Shown here in pieces: positions 9,288 to 18,744 of a stretch of 64,000 nucleotides of DNA; within the stretch, counting starts at the first letter, position 1; each line of letters begins with the position of its first letter. The notes beneath the pieces were generated by a model. The model saw nothing but the letters and a program-made list of their open reading frames with translations. It was not told the origin of the DNA and made no database searches. Both the position numbers and the translations under genes were made by a program. Location: assembly GCF_014650495.1 (NCBI RefSeq), contig NZ_BMVB01000002.1, positions 248,001 through 312,000 of the forward strand. Reading direction: 5' to 3'. The DNA is from Streptomyces cinnamoneus (GTDB taxonomy: Bacteria > Actinomycetota > Actinomycetes > Streptomycetales > Streptomycetaceae).

Positions 9288-9433
9288 GCAGCCAGTTCCT
9301 CACTTCCGTCGCGTGCCACGCTCCGGGCGGCGTTCAGCGCGCCGAACTCCTTGAGGAAACTACCGACGAATCCGCCGACAGCTCCCAGGCTCAGGCCCGC
9401 GGCCACCAGTCCGGTCCGGCTCACCGTTCGCAT
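9176..9433 (-). CDS. Possible small membrane protein overlapping the GNAT gene
   Basis: 85-aa frame starting at ATG 9433 behind a strong GGAGGGG site. The first 50 residues look protein-like, with a hydrophobic segment (TGLVAAGLSLGAVGGFVGSF). The last 37 codons overlap the start of the GNAT gene in another frame and look like frame-shadow sequence. Either a real overlapping small gene, a decayed gene, or the leader region of the GNAT mRNA. I do not recognise a family. Confidence 0.3.
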   Translation of the reverse strand: MRTVSRTGLVAAGLSLGAVGGFVGSFLKEFGALNAARSVARDGSEELAAWGVGSYRSRWTTSRTFPSAAAPASSGSWTPSAAKPR

Positions 9434-9551
9434 GGCCCCGCCCCTCCGTGAACTGTGTCCAACGTGGATGTGCCATACCTCACGCATCGTATCGGCCGGT
9501 GGATCAGGCGGATAGCGCGACAAGGCAAAGGGCGGGTTGTGTCCACGCAAG

Positions 9552-9565
9552 GTTCCACGTGAAAC
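9552..9565. other. parS: parS-like site (one mismatch) downstream of parB
   Basis: GTTCCACGTGAAAC differs from the parS consensus by one base (T to C at position 4). It lies 30 bp beyond the parB stop, in the intergenic region. Confidence 0.8.
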
Positions 9566-9594
9566 ACAACCCGCCCTGGGCGGTGCCGTCAGCG

Positions 9595-10743
9595 CTACTG
9601 TGCGGCGCCCTCGCCGCTGCCGGGCTTCTGCTCCAGCACACGCCCCTCACCGGGAGCCAGTGTGCTCAGGATCCGCTCCAGATCGTCCATCGAGGCGAAC
9701 TCAACGACGATCTTTCCCTTCTTCTGCCCCAGGTCCACCTTCACCCTGGTCTCGAAGCGGTCCGACAGCCGCGAGGCCAGATCCGTCAGCGCGGGGGAGA
9801 CACGGGCGCCCGCCCGGGGGCCCTTGGTCTTCCCGGAGCTCTTGGTCCGCGACCCCATGAGGGTCACGATCTCCTCCACCGACCGGACCGAGAGCCCCTC
9901 GGCCACGATCCGCTTGGCGAGCCGCTCCTGCTCCTCGGCATCGTCCACGGAGAGCAGGGCCCGGGCATGACCGGCCGAGAGCACCCCGGCAGCCACCCGC
10001 TTCTGGACGGTCGGCGACAGCTTCAGCAGCCGCAGCGTGTTGGAGACCTGCGGACGCGAGCGCCCGATGCGGTCCGCCAGCTGGTCATGGGTGCAGTTGA
10101 AGTCCTTGAGCAGCTGATCGTAGGCGGCCGCCTCTTCCAGAGGATTCAGCTGGGCCCGGTGCAGGTTCTCCAGCAGCGCGTCCAGCAGAAGCTTCTCGTC
10201 GTCGGTCGCCCGGATGATCGCGGGGATCCGCTCCAGCCCGGCCTCCCGGCAGGCCCGCCAGCGCCGCTCGCCCATGATGAGCTCGTAGCGGTCCGACGCC
10301 AGGCGACGCACCACGACGGGCTGCAGCAGGCCCACCTCGCGGATGGAAGCGACCAGCTCGGCAAGTGCGTCACCGTCGAACACCTTCCGCGGCTGCCGCG
10401 GGTTGGGCGTAATGGAGTCCAGCGGCAGCTCGGCGAAGTGCGCCCCTGCCACCTCCTGCATGGCCGCGTCGCGGGCCGCCCCCACGGCTGCTTCCGTTTC
10501 ACGTGAAACGGAAGCGGGGGTCTCGGCCTCACTCACCCGCGTGGTGCGAGGAAGAGTGACCTCATCCGCCGGCAGCGTGGTCACCGTTCCGACAGCCGAC
10601 CCCCGGTCGGCCGTCAGCACCGGCACCGTGGTGGGGGACGTCGCACCGGGCCCGACCGCCGGTCCGCTCTTTTCCGCCGCCTTCGGCGCCGGCGGGATCA
10701 GCGCACCGAGCCCTCGGCCCAGTCCTCTACGTCGCTCACTCAC
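9595..10743 (-). CDS. parB: Chromosome-partitioning protein ParB
   Basis: 382 aa, GTG start overlapping the parA stop by 4 bp. The N-terminal [17 protein letters not shown] segment is the ParA-interaction tail. The CTP-binding/ParB-Srx domain contains NPRQPR and [12 protein letters not shown], followed by the parS-recognising helix-turn-helix ([20 protein letters not shown]) and a C-terminal dimerisation domain (from about residue 330). It loads on the parS sites near oriC and organises origins, notably during sporulation septation. A parS site lies inside the gene and encodes VSRET. Confidence 0.97.
   Translation of the reverse strand: MSERRRGLGRGLGALIPPAPKAAEKSGPAVGPGATSPTTVPVLTADRGSAVGTVTTLPADEVTLPRTTRVSEAETPASVSRETEAAVGAARDAAMQEVAGAHFAELPLDSITPNPRQPRKVFDGDALAELVASIREVGLLQPVVVRRLASDRYELIMGERRWRACREAGLERIPAIIRATDDEKLLLDALLENLHRAQLNPLEEAAAYDQLLKDFNCTHDQLADRIGRSRPQVSNTLRLLKLSPTVQKRVAAGVLSAGHARALLSVDDAEEQERLAKRIVAEGLSVRSVEEIVTLMGSRTKSSGKTKGPRAGARVSPALTDLASRLSDRFETRVKVDLGQKKGKIVVEFASMDDLERILSTLAPGEGRVLEQKPGSGEGAAQ
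10496..10509. other. parS: parS site inside parB
   Basis: Perfect GTTTCACGTGAAAC within the variable N-terminal linker of ParB, read there as VSRET. Confidence 0.95.
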
Positions 10744-11792
10744 TGAAGCCCCTCCGACATACTGTGCTGGTCTTGCTGTTGCTGGCGGCCCACCGTGTGG
10801 GCCCTGGTGCCGTCGTAGTGGACACCGATCCCCCGCAGCGCGATCTCCCGGGCCGCCTCCAGATAGGACAGCGCACCGCTGGAACCCGGGTCATAGGTGA
10901 GAACCGTCTGACCGTAGCTCGGCGCCTCGGAGATACGGACCGACCGCGGGATGCTGGTCCGCAGCACCTCCTGGCCGAAGTGGGTGCGCACCTCGTCGGC
11001 CACCTGGGAAGCGAGCCGTGTCCGGCCGTCGTACATGGTCAGCAGGATCGTCGACACATGGAGCTTGGGGTTGAGGTGCCCGCGCACCAGCTCGACATTG
11101 CGCAGCAGCTGGCCCAGGCCCTCCAGCGCGTAGTACTCGCACTGGATCGGGATCAGCACCTCTGCGCCGGCGACCAGGGCGTTGACCGTCAGGAGGCCGA
11201 GCGAGGGCGGGCAGTCGATGAGGATGTAGTCCAGCGGTTGCTGGTACGCCTTGATCGCCCGGTCCAGTCGGCTCTCCCGGGCCACGAGCGAGACCAGCTC
11301 GATCTCGGCGCCGGCCAGGTCGATCGTGGCAGGGGCGCAGAAGAGGCCCTCCACCTCCGTCACCGGCTGGACCACGTCCGAGAGCTGTTTGTTGTCGACG
11401 AGGACGTCGTAGATGGACGGCACGTCGGCGTGGTGGTCGATGCCCAGCGCCGTCGAGGCGTTGCCCTGGGGGTCGAGGTCGATGACCAGGACCCGGTTGC
11501 CGTGGAGCGCCAGAGAGGCCGCCAGGTTCACCGTGGTCGTGGTCTTGCCGACCCCGCCCTTCTGGTTGGCGACCACCATGACCCGGGTCTGCTCCGGCCG
11601 GGGCATCGGGGGCGCCACCGTTCCACGTGAAACGGGAAGACCCGCGGGGACGGGGGCGGGGACGGCCACTGGTTCGGAGTCAGCGGGGCGGGGGCCGGGG
11701 ACCGGGTCGGTCATCGGCCCCGCGATATTGGCGTCGGACCGCAAGGATTCACTCTCCTCGACATCAGGCTCGCAATGCACAGAGCCTGCCAT
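10740..11792 (-). CDS. parA: Chromosome-partitioning ATPase ParA
   Basis: 350 aa from the ATG at 11792 ([20 protein letters not shown], which resembles the S. coelicolor protein). The frame is open to 11969, but the extra residues look non-coding. Deviant Walker [11 protein letters not shown], Walker A' [10 protein letters not shown] and Walker [11 protein letters not shown] are present. It is a membrane-polar or nucleoid-associated ATPase that drives ParB-parS complexes. The N-terminal extension of about 85 aa before the ATPase fold is variable and carries a parS-like site. Translationally coupled to parB. Confidence 0.95.
   Translation of the reverse strand: MAGSVHCEPDVEESESLRSDANIAGPMTDPVPGPRPADSEPVAVPAPVPAGLPVSRGTVAPPMPRPEQTRVMVVANQKGGVGKTTTTVNLAASLALHGNRVLVIDLDPQGNASTALGIDHHADVPSIYDVLVDNKQLSDVVQPVTEVEGLFCAPATIDLAGAEIELVSLVARESRLDRAIKAYQQPLDYILIDCPPSLGLLTVNALVAGAEVLIPIQCEYYALEGLGQLLRNVELVRGHLNPKLHVSTILLTMYDGRTRLASQVADEVRTHFGQEVLRTSIPRSVRISEAPSYGQTVLTYDPGSSGALSYLEAAREIALRGIGVHYDGTRAHTVGRQQQQDQHSMSEGLQ
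11620..11633. other. parS: parS-like site (one mismatch) inside parA
   Basis: GTTCCACGTGAAAC, the same single substitution as the site at 9552. In the coding strand of parA it gives VSRGT in place of VSRET. Confidence 0.8.
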
Positions 11793-11941
11793 GCTTTCGG
11801 GGTCGTGAACCAGCGAGGCCCGTTCTCCTGTGGATGAATCCCGTGGGCCTGTGGATGAACCCACTTCCTCGACCGGTCGGCGGTCGCGCGGCGCGGCGGC
11901 CGCACGGCTGCGGCCGATGATTCCATGCAGCAGGGAGCGAT

Positions 11942-11955
11942 GTTTCACGTGAAAC
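11942..11955. other. parS: parS site upstream of parA
   Basis: Perfect GTTTCACGTGAAAC, 150 bp upstream of the parA start, in the 248-bp gap between parA and rsmG that must also hold the parAB promoter. I could not pick out convincing -35/-10 boxes by eye. Confidence 0.95.
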
Positions 11956-12040
11956 ACGATGCATGGCACGCCGCGCTACCGAGCCGCGACACTCCGCTAT
12001 GGGTAGTTTTGCCAGCTTGTATGGAGCATTCGCTCCGGCG

Positions 12041-12757
12041 TCAGCGCCGGCGGCGCGAGCGTCCGGCCCTGGCGGCCTTCGCCCGCTTGGCCGCGAACCG
12101 CACGCCACCGGGGCTCTCCCCGACCTCGACGCGGACCACGGTGGACAGCGGATCGACCACGCCCTCACCGACCTGCAGCACGGAGGTCCGTACGACCCCC
12201 AGCTTGCTCAGGGCGGCGCGGGCGCTGTTGAGCTCCTCCTCCGCCGTGTCGCCCTTCAGGGCCAGCATCTCGCCGTAGGGGCGCAGCAGCGGCACACCCC
12301 AGCCTGCGAGCCGGTCCAGCGGCGCCACGGCCCGGGCGGTGACCACGTGCACCGGGTCGACCTTGCCGAGCATCTCCTCGGCGCGGCCCCGCACCACGGT
12401 GACGTGGTCCAGGCCGAGCAGCTCCACGACCTCCTGCAGGAAGGTCGTGCGGCGCAGCAGCGGCTCCAGCAGGGTGATCTGCAGGTCGGGGCGGACGAGC
12501 GCCAGCGGGATGCCGGGCAGCCCGGCGCCCGAGCCCACATCGCACACCGAGACGCCATCGGGCACGGCCTCGGAGAGCACCGCGCAGTTCAGCAGGTGCC
12601 GCTCCCACAGCCGGGGAACCTCACGGGGGCCGATCAGACCGCGCTTCACACCCGCATCGGCGAGCAGTTCCGCGTAACGGACGGCCTCCGGAAAGCGGTC
12701 ACCGAATACCGCCCGCGCCGCCGCGGGCGCCGGGGGGAGCTCCGCTGCCTCTTCCAC
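12041..12757 (-). CDS. rsmG: 16S rRNA (guanine527-N7)-methyltransferase RsmG
   Basis: 238 aa, GTG start. SAM-binding motif CDVGSGAGLPGIPLALVRPD near residue 70 and the N-terminal WERHLLNCAVL segment are typical of RsmG/GidB. It methylates G527 of 16S rRNA; loss gives low-level streptomycin resistance. The last 15 or so residues are basic (Arg-rich). Located between parA and jag, as in all actinobacterial origin regions. Confidence 0.96.
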   Translation of the reverse strand: MEEAAELPPAPAAARAVFGDRFPEAVRYAELLADAGVKRGLIGPREVPRLWERHLLNCAVLSEAVPDGVSVCDVGSGAGLPGIPLALVRPDLQITLLEPLLRRTTFLQEVVELLGLDHVTVVRGRAEEMLGKVDPVHVVTARAVAPLDRLAGWGVPLLRPYGEMLALKGDTAEEELNSARAALSKLGVVRTSVLQVGEGVVDPLSTVVRVEVGESPGGVRFAAKRAKAARAGRSRRRR

Positions 12758-12842
12758 GGGGAACCGTCCTTCCGTACAACGTTGTGTGGATCTCCGGCGC
12801 CCTCTCTCGGTACCGGAGTCTGAATATCAGGCTGACAAGGAT

Positions 12843-12870
12843 CGGCCCCGCCTGCGAGCAGACGGGGCCG
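12843..12870. terminator. Hairpin between jag and rsmG
   Basis: CGGCCCCG (12843-12850) pairs with CGGGGCCG (12863-12870) across a 12-nt loop that can itself pair, just after the jag stop. Probable weak terminator or processing site in the rpmH-to-rsmG transcription unit. Confidence 0.5.
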
Positions 12871-12893
12871 TACACACCTGGACGTGGGACAGG

Positions 12894-13421
12894 TCAGGCG
12901 GGAAGAACGACCACGCGGCGCTGCGGCTCCTCGCCCTCCGACTCGCTGCGCAGGCCGGCGGCGGCCACCGCGTCGTGGACGACCTTGCGCTCGAAGGGGG
13001 TCATCGGGTCGAGCTTGACGGGCTGGCCGGTGCTCTTGGCCTCCTGGGCGGCCTCGGCGCCCAGGCCCGCGAGCTCCTCGCGCTTACGGGCCCGGAAGCC
13101 CGCGATGTCGAGCATCAGACGGCTGCGGTCGCCGGTCTCCCGGTTCACCGCGAGGCGGGTCAGCTCCTGGAGAGCCTCCAGCACCTCACCGTCGCGGCCC
13201 ACCAGCTTCTGCAGGTCGCGGCTGGTGGAGTCGCTGATGATCGACACCGAGGCGCGGTCGGCCTCGACGTCCATGTCGATGTCGCCGTCGAGGTCGGCGA
13301 TGTCCAGCAGCCCCTCAAGGTAGTCGGCCGCGATCTCGCCCTCCTGCTCCAGGCGGGACAGCGTGTCGGTGCCCTCGGCGGCGGTCTGGGGCTGCGTGTC
13401 CGTCACGGTGGACTCCTTCAT
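12894..13421 (-). CDS. jag: Jag/KhpB-like RNA-binding protein (KH and R3H)
   Basis: 175 aa. A KH-like domain (about residues 45-105, with LQKLVGRDGEVLEALQEL) is followed by an R3H domain (about 105-172, RKREEL and MTPFERKVVHDAVA). The start overlaps the yidC stop by one base (TAATG). It is the usual partner of yidC in the rpmH-rnpA-yidD-yidC-jag string. An RNA-chaperone role linked to envelope or secreted-protein expression is inferred from homologues. Confidence 0.93.
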   Translation of the reverse strand: MKESTVTDTQPQTAAEGTDTLSRLEQEGEIAADYLEGLLDIADLDGDIDMDVEADRASVSIISDSTSRDLQKLVGRDGEVLEALQELTRLAVNRETGDRSRLMLDIAGFRARKREELAGLGAEAAQEAKSTGQPVKLDPMTPFERKVVHDAVAAAGLRSESEGEEPQRRVVVLPA

Positions 13422-14530
13422 TACTTCTTCGATGGGTGCTTGGGCCGCTGCGGGCCGCCCTTGCGCTGTCCGGACTTGGCGCTGCGGGAGGAGCCGGCCT
13501 GCTTGCCCTTGGCGGCACCGGTCTGCTCGTCCTGCTGCTTCTCCAGCGTGGTCTTCTTCGCCGTGCCCGTGCCGGCCTGGGGCTGGGCCTGGCCCGTGCC
13601 CGCGAGCTGGCGCTTGGCCTTCGGCTGGCGCTTCGGCTGCTGGCGGGCCGCACGGGCGGCCTCGGCGGCCTGCCGGGCCTCGACCTCCGCCGGGTCCTCC
13701 TTCAGCTTGCCCTTGGCCCGCAGGCGCTCCTGGCGCTGCTGGAAGGCGAGGCTGCCGGGGGTGGGGTTACGGCGGATGACGAACATCTGCTGGCCCAGGG
13801 TCCACACGTTGGTGGTCAGCCAGTAGACGAGGACACCGACCGGGAAGTTGATACCGAAGACAGCGAACATGATCGGGAAGACGTACATCAGCATCTTCTG
13901 CTGCTGCATGAACGGCGTCTTCACCGTGAGGTCGACGTTCTTCGTCATCAGCTGGCGCTGCGTGTAGAACTGCGACAGCGACATCAGGACGATCATGATG
14001 ACCGTGACGACGCGCACGTCGGTCAGCGTGGCGCCGAGCGATTCGACCTTGCTCGCGCTGTCCATGAACTTGGACGCGATCGGAGCGCCGAAGATGTGCG
14101 CCTTACGGGCGCTGTCGACCAGGGACTGGTCCAGCACGCCGACCTCGTGGCCGCCGGCGATCTTGTTCAGCACCTGGTACAGCGAGATGAAGAACGGCGA
14201 CTGGGCCAGAATCGGGAGGCAGCTCGAGAGCGGGTTGGTGCCCGACTCCTTGTAGAGCTTCATCATCTCTTCGGACTGGCGCTGCTTGTCGCTCTTGTAG
14301 CGCTCCTGGATCGCCTTCATCTTCGGCTGGAGCGCCTGCATGTTCCGCGTGGCCTTGATCTGCTTCACGAAGAGCGGGATCAGGCAGATACGGATCAGCA
14401 CCACCAGCGAGACGATGGACAGACCCCACGCCGCGCCACTGTCCTTGTTGAAGATCAGGCTGAAGAACGAGTGGAACTGGACGATGATCCAGGAAACGGC
14501 GTAGTAGAGAGGATTCAGGATCGTGTCCAC
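13421..14530 (-). CDS. yidC: Membrane protein insertase YidC
   Basis: 369 aa with the YidC/Oxa1 core. A first helix near residue 30 is followed by a hydrophilic-groove segment ([20 protein letters not shown]) and a C-terminal helix cluster ([20 protein letters not shown] then [19 protein letters not shown]). It inserts proteins into the cytoplasmic membrane with or after SecYEG. The last 90 residues are a basic Lys/Gln/Arg tail that may contact ribosomes. No large periplasmic domain, as in Gram-positives. Confidence 0.96.
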   Translation of the reverse strand: MDTILNPLYYAVSWIIVQFHSFFSLIFNKDSGAAWGLSIVSLVVLIRICLIPLFVKQIKATRNMQALQPKMKAIQERYKSDKQRQSEEMMKLYKESGTNPLSSCLPILAQSPFFISLYQVLNKIAGGHEVGVLDQSLVDSARKAHIFGAPIASKFMDSASKVESLGATLTDVRVVTVIMIVLMSLSQFYTQRQLMTKNVDLTVKTPFMQQQKMLMYVFPIMFAVFGINFPVGVLVYWLTTNVWTLGQQMFVIRRNPTPGSLAFQQRQERLRAKGKLKEDPAEVEARQAAEAARAARQQPKRQPKAKRQLAGTGQAQPQAGTGTAKKTTLEKQQDEQTGAAKGKQAGSSRSAKSGQRKGGPQRPKHPSKK

Positions 14531-14533
14531 GAA

Positions 14534-14851
14534 TCAGGCTCCTTGGGCGTTGGGCTGAGTCTCGGGCTGCGCGGCGGTCCCCGCGGTGGGGTTTCCGCCC
14601 ATGCGGCTCCTCAGCCGCTGGTGCCAGACCGGACGCTTCCGGGGAGGGACGTGGTCGACGCCACCGAGCGACCACGGGTTGCAGCGCAGGATGCGCCAGG
14701 CCGTCAGCACCGATCCTTTGACCGCGCCGTGCACATCAATGGCCGTGTACCCGTAGTGCGAGCACGACGGGTAGTACTTGCAGACCGGCCCCAGCAGCGG
14801 GCTGATGGTCCACTGGTAGAGCTTGATCAACCACAGCAGCGGGTACTTCAC
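14534..14851 (-). CDS. yidD: Membrane protein insertion efficiency factor YidD
   Basis: 105 aa, GTG start overlapping the rnpA stop (GTGA). It has the YidD signature with conserved cysteines: [31 protein letters not shown] and [18 protein letters not shown] small amphipathic membrane-associated protein that helps YidC. The C-terminal 25 residues are unstructured. Confidence 0.95.
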   Translation of the reverse strand: MKYPLLWLIKLYQWTISPLLGPVCKYYPSCSHYGYTAIDVHGAVKGSVLTAWRILRCNPWSLGGVDHVPPRKRPVWHQRLRSRMGGNPTAGTAAQPETQPNAQGA

Positions 14852-15276
14852 TGTGCGCTCCCTCCCGGGTGACCGGGGCTCCGGGGGTCACCCCCCGGGG
14901 GATTGCTTCGCGGCGCCCCTCCCAGCAGCCGCTGCAGCGCGGTGTCGAGATCGCGGGCCACCTGCTCGTGGTCCGCCTCGCCCGCGCCCGGCAGGGCCCG
15001 CACCACCACCAGGCTACCGGCGGGCAGCTGATCCAGCCGGTCACGCATGAGGTGGCGCAGTCGCCGCTTGACGCGATTGCGGACGACGGCACCGCCGACG
15101 GCCTTGCTCACGACGAAACCCGCACGCACCGGAGGGGCGATTCCCCCAGGTGTGTGCGGGTCCGTGTTACCGCTACGTAGGTGGACGACGAGGAGCGGGC
15201 GACCGGCCCTGCGTCCTCGGCGAACCGCGGTCGCGAAGTCCTCGCGCCGCCTCAGCCGAGACTCGGAAGGCAGCAC
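14848..15276 (-). CDS. rnpA: Ribonuclease P protein component
   Basis: 142 aa, GTG start. It carries the RNR motif ([18 protein letters not shown], about residues 65-82) and the N-terminal [17 protein letters not shown] region that binds precursor tRNA and RNase P RNA. It lies 24 bp after rpmH. The last 25 residues (Gly/Pro-rich) are beyond the family core. Confidence 0.95.
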   Translation of the reverse strand: MLPSESRLRRREDFATAVRRGRRAGRPLLVVHLRSGNTDPHTPGGIAPPVRAGFVVSKAVGGAVVRNRVKRRLRHLMRDRLDQLPAGSLVVVRALPGAGEADHEQVARDLDTALQRLLGGAPRSNPPGGDPRSPGHPGGSAQ

Positions 15277-15300
15277 GTCAGGACCTTGACGTCAGACTGA

Positions 15301-15438
15301 TCAGGCCGACAGGCGGGCGCGACCCTTGCCACGGCGGGACGCGAGGATCGCGCGGCCGGCACGGGTGCGCATGCGCAGGCGGAAGCCGTGGGTCTTCGCG
15401 CGGCGGCGGTTGTTCGGCTGGAAGGTGCGCTTGCTCAC
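15301..15438 (-). CDS. rpmH: 50S ribosomal protein L34
   Basis: 45 codons plus stop, GTG start at 15438. The protein begins [20 protein letters not shown] and ends GKGRARLSA, the near-invariant L34 sequence. First gene of the leftward rpmH-rnpA-yidD-yidC-jag-rsmG string, divergent from dnaA. Confidence 0.97.
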   Translation of the reverse strand: MSKRTFQPNNRRRAKTHGFRLRMRTRAGRAILASRRGKGRARLSA

Positions 15439-15863
15439 TCGGGGACTCCAGAAATGAATTGATGGCGGGACATCGCCTGGCTGTCACCGTGCGCCCACGA
15501 GTAGCTCGCAACGCCCGAGTGCACCGCTTCATAATCCCGACCCTGAGAGGGTCGTGATCTTTGCCCATCGGAGGCAGGCGGCAGCAGCCATCGACAACTC
15601 GACCTGGTCACGGTACGCGTGGTTACGCCATCCGGTCAAACCGGCAGTGCACCAGGGATACACCGTAGCTTCCCCGGGGCCCGGGCCGACACGAGGCTCC
15701 ACGGCATGGCACATTTGTACACACCCTGTGGACAACGACTTGAACCGTGCACCTCGGCCTGACTACCGTGGCTGAACTCCGAATCCTTCCCGCCCGTCCC
15801 GAGAACCACACATTCGTGGGACTCCGGGGGACCCCCTGACCCGTGACTGAGAGAGCGTGCCCT
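15439..15863. promoter_or_regulatory. Divergent rpmH/dnaA promoter region
   Basis: 425 bp without a gene. It must contain the rpmH promoter (leftward) and the dnaA promoter (rightward). Two inverted DnaA boxes lie about 130-150 bp before the dnaA start. The rest is less GC-rich than the coding DNA but shows no repeat or ORF that I can support. Confidence 0.75.
15715..15735. promoter_or_regulatory. Inverted pair of DnaA boxes upstream of dnaA
   Basis: TTGTACACA (15715-15723, one mismatch to TTGTCCACA) and TGTGGACAA (15727-15735, perfect, opposite strand) are separated by 3 bp. This fits DnaA autoregulation of its own promoter. Confidence 0.8.
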
Positions 15864-17711
15864 GTGGCTGACCTGCCCGCCGATCTTGCCGCAGTGTGGC
15901 CGCGCGTGCTCGAACAGCTCCTCGGCGAGGGGCGCGGCCAGGGCGTGGAGACCAAGGACGAGCACTGGATCAAGCGATGCCAGCCCCTCGCCCTGGTGGC
16001 CGACACCGCCCTGCTGGCCGTCCCGAACGAATTCGCCAAGGGCGTCCTGGAGGGCCGGCTCGCCCCCATCGTCAGCGAGACCCTCAGCCGTGAGTGCGGC
16101 CGCCCGATCCGGATCGCGATCACCGTCGACGACTCCGCCGGCGAGCCCCCGGCGCCCCAGGCCCCCGAGCGCCCCCAGCAGCACCCCGGCCGGCACCAGG
16201 CCCCGGGACAGGGCGGCCGCGACGCCTACGAGGGCTACGAGGGCCACGGCGGCTACGACGGCCGTGAGACCTACGGCACCCGCCCCGGCGCCGACGACCT
16301 GCCGTCCGTGCGTCCCGCCTACCCGGACTACCAGCAGCCCCGCAGCGAGCCCGGCGCCTGGCCGCGCCACGCGGCTCCCGGCGGCCCGGCCGCGTCCGAC
16401 CGGGGCGACTACGGCTGGCAGCAGCCGCGCCTCGGCAGCTTCGCCGAGAGCGAGCGCGACCCCTACGCGACGCAGTACGAGCAGCAGCAGGACTACCGCT
16501 CCCCCGCACAGCCCGAGCGCCCGTCCTACGAGCAGCGCCGCGAGCTGCCGGACGGTCCCTCCCGGGGCCCCGCGGCCGGCGGCGCCCCCGGCGGTCCGCG
16601 CTCCGAGCGGCCCCAGGCTCCGGCCGGGGGGTCCTCGTCGTCCTCGGGGGGGTCGTCCTCCACGGGGGCGGCCGAGCCGACGGCACGGCTGAACCCCAAG
16701 TACTTGTTCGACACCTTCGTCATCGGCGCCTCCAACCGCTTCGCGCACGCCGCGGCGGTGGCGGTGGCCGAGGCGCCGGCCAAGGCGTACAACCCCCTGT
16801 TCATCTACGGGGAGTCGGGCCTGGGCAAGACGCACCTGCTGCATGCCATCGGGCACTACGCGCGCAGCCTCTACCCGGGCACGCGAGTGCGCTACGTGAG
16901 CTCCGAGGAGTTCACCAACGAGTTCATCAACTCCATCCGCGACGGCAAGGCGGACGCGTTCCGCAAGCGCTACCGCGACATGGACATCCTGCTGGTCGAC
17001 GACATCCAGTTCCTCGCGAGCAAGGAGTCGACGCAGGAGGAGTTCTTCCACACCTTCAACACCCTGCACAACGCGAACAAGCAGATCGTGCTGTCCTCGG
17101 ACCGGCCGCCCAAGCAGCTGGTGACCCTGGAGGACCGGCTGCGCAACCGCTTCGAGTGGGGCCTGATCACCGACGTGCAGCCGCCGGAGCTGGAGACGCG
17201 GATCGCGATCCTGCGGAAGAAGGCGGTCCAGGAGCAGCTCAACGCTCCGCCGGAGGTCCTGGAGTTCATCGCCTCGCGCATCTCGCGCAACATCCGTGAG
17301 CTGGAGGGCGCCCTCATCCGGGTGACGGCCTTCGCGAGCCTGAACCGGCAGCCGGTGGACCTGGGGCTGACCGAGATCGTCCTGAAGGACCTGATCCCGG
17401 GCGGCGAGGACGCCTCGCCGGAGATCACGGCCCCGGCCATCATGGCGGCGACCGCCGACTACTTCGGCCACACCGTCGAGGATCTGTGCGGAGCCTCGCG
17501 CAGCCGGGTGCTGGTGACGGCGCGGCAGATCGCGATGTACCTGTGCCGCGAGCTCACGGACCTGTCGCTGCCGAAGATCGGCGCACAGTTCGGCGGCCGC
17601 GACCACACGACCGTGATGCACGCGGACCGCAAGATCCGCGCGCTGATGGCCGAGCGGCGGTCCATCTACAACCAGGTGACCGAGCTGACCAACCGCATCA
17701 AGAACGGCTGA
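15864..17711 (+). CDS. dnaA: Chromosomal replication initiator DnaA
   Basis: 615 aa from the GTG at 15864 ([20 protein letters not shown] matches the family N-terminus; a GTG at 15843 adds 7 less likely residues). Domain I spans about 1-95. Domain II (about 96-280) is a long Pro/Gln/Tyr/Gly-rich linker characteristic of Streptomyces. The AAA+ domain has Walker [10 protein letters not shown] near residue 315 and Walker [11 protein letters not shown]. Domain IV carries the DnaA-box-binding motif [12 protein letters not shown]. It binds the box array immediately downstream and starts replication. Confidence 0.98.
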   Translation: MADLPADLAAVWPRVLEQLLGEGRGQGVETKDEHWIKRCQPLALVADTALLAVPNEFAKGVLEGRLAPIVSETLSRECGRPIRIAITVDDSAGEPPAPQAPERPQQHPGRHQAPGQGGRDAYEGYEGHGGYDGRETYGTRPGADDLPSVRPAYPDYQQPRSEPGAWPRHAAPGGPAASDRGDYGWQQPRLGSFAESERDPYATQYEQQQDYRSPAQPERPSYEQRRELPDGPSRGPAAGGAPGGPRSERPQAPAGGSSSSSGGSSSTGAAEPTARLNPKYLFDTFVIGASNRFAHAAAVAVAEAPAKAYNPLFIYGESGLGKTHLLHAIGHYARSLYPGTRVRYVSSEEFTNEFINSIRDGKADAFRKRYRDMDILLVDDIQFLASKESTQEEFFHTFNTLHNANKQIVLSSDRPPKQLVTLEDRLRNRFEWGLITDVQPPELETRIAILRKKAVQEQLNAPPEVLEFIASRISRNIRELEGALIRVTAFASLNRQPVDLGLTEIVLKDLIPGGEDASPEITAPAIMAATADYFGHTVEDLCGASRSRVLVTARQIAMYLCRELTDLSLPKIGAQFGGRDHTTVMHADRKIRALMAERRSIYNQVTELTNRIKNG

Positions 17712-17806
17712 CGGACGGCCGGCTGACGGACTGCCGTCGGACCGCCGTCGGACTGCTGCTGACGGACTGCCGTCGGGGTCTCTACGAGGCCCTGTGAGGA
17801 CTCATG

Positions 17807-17838
17807 AGGGCGCTTCGGGACGTTTCCCGGAGCGCCCT
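17807..17838 (+). terminator. dnaA transcription terminator
   Basis: AGGGCGCTTCGGGA (17807-17820) pairs with TCCCGGAGCGCCCT (17825-17838) with a single G-T wobble and a 4-nt loop, 96 bp after the dnaA stop. It separates dnaA transcription from oriC. Confidence 0.85.
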
Positions 17839-18029
17839 TCTGCATTCCCGGGGACAGCCGGAGCGGCCGCCCGACCGATGCGCCGGAGCGGCCGTAGCAG
17901 GGCCCGGATGCGGCCGGAGAGGGCTCCAGGAGCCGCCTCGGAAGAGTCCGGGGCGGCCCGCGGGGGCTCCGGCGGGCCCCCGGGCCGTCCACCGCACCCC
18001 CCAGTCTGTTCGAATATGGGCTCTGACCT

Positions 18030-18600
18030 GCCGGTTCTCCACAGATTCGGGCTCTGTCCACGATCCACACCCTGGGGACCGCAAAGTTATCCAGAACCTG
18101 TCCACAGTCCAGGCTGTTGATATGCCATCAGGCGAGGTCAGCCGGGTGTGGATTTGTGGCAAACGGGGTTCCACAGCCTGTGGACGGCCAGGGCGTCCAC
18201 CACCGCCCCCGAGGTTGTCCACCGGCCACCCACAGGTGGACCGGTGTTATACACAGCCTTTCCACATCCCTGTCCACTGTTCGGCAACGAAACGCCGGTG
18301 GTCACCGCACCGAGTGAAAGGCGTCACACCAAGCTGCCGGGTTGGGCTGTGGGCAACGTGGGTAAAACTGGGGACAGCCCTGGGGAGAAGTGCCCCCTGC
18401 CTGTGCACCGGGTGTGCAGAACTTTTCGCGGTCCACAGAACACCCCGGTTATCCACCGTGCCCACCCACAGGGGCAGTGGACAAAAAATCCGGCCTGACC
18501 TGGGCAAAGAAGGTTTTCCACGGTTTCCACAGGCCCTACTACTACGACCACAGAGATCTAGCGGGGAACTCGTTTCGAAGTGGGTCCTGTGCACAACTCG
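18030..18600. other. oriC: Chromosomal replication origin oriC (DnaA-box array)
   Basis: The 1,033-bp dnaA-dnaN gap (17712-18744) has no gene. By eye I count about nineteen 9-mers related to TTGTCCACA. Forward-strand starts are 18035, 18054, 18061, 18087, 18098 (CTGTCCACA), 18167, 18215 (TTGTCCACC), 18247, 18258, 18270, 18429, 18449, 18514 and 18523. Reverse-strand or dyad starts are 18147, 18179, 18348, 18476 and 18588. Many are degenerate. They fall in two blocks (18.03-18.28 and 18.35-18.60 kb), as in the known Streptomyces origin. There is no pronounced AT-rich unwinding stretch, again typical of the genus. Confidence 0.95.
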
Positions 18601-18744
18601 GCCGCGGGCCGCGCCACGCCCCGGACCTCGACTTGACCGCCAGCCGCACCGACTGTCAGCGGCGTGCGTCAGACTGGTCTCCGGCGACTGAAGCCGACGA
18701 AGAAGCCAGCAGGGCGAGCCAGCAACAAGCAGGAGGCGGTTCCG

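Noticed and set aside
15636..17621. 661-codon minus-strand frame across dnaA
   Set aside because: Antisense shadow caused by GC-rich third positions.
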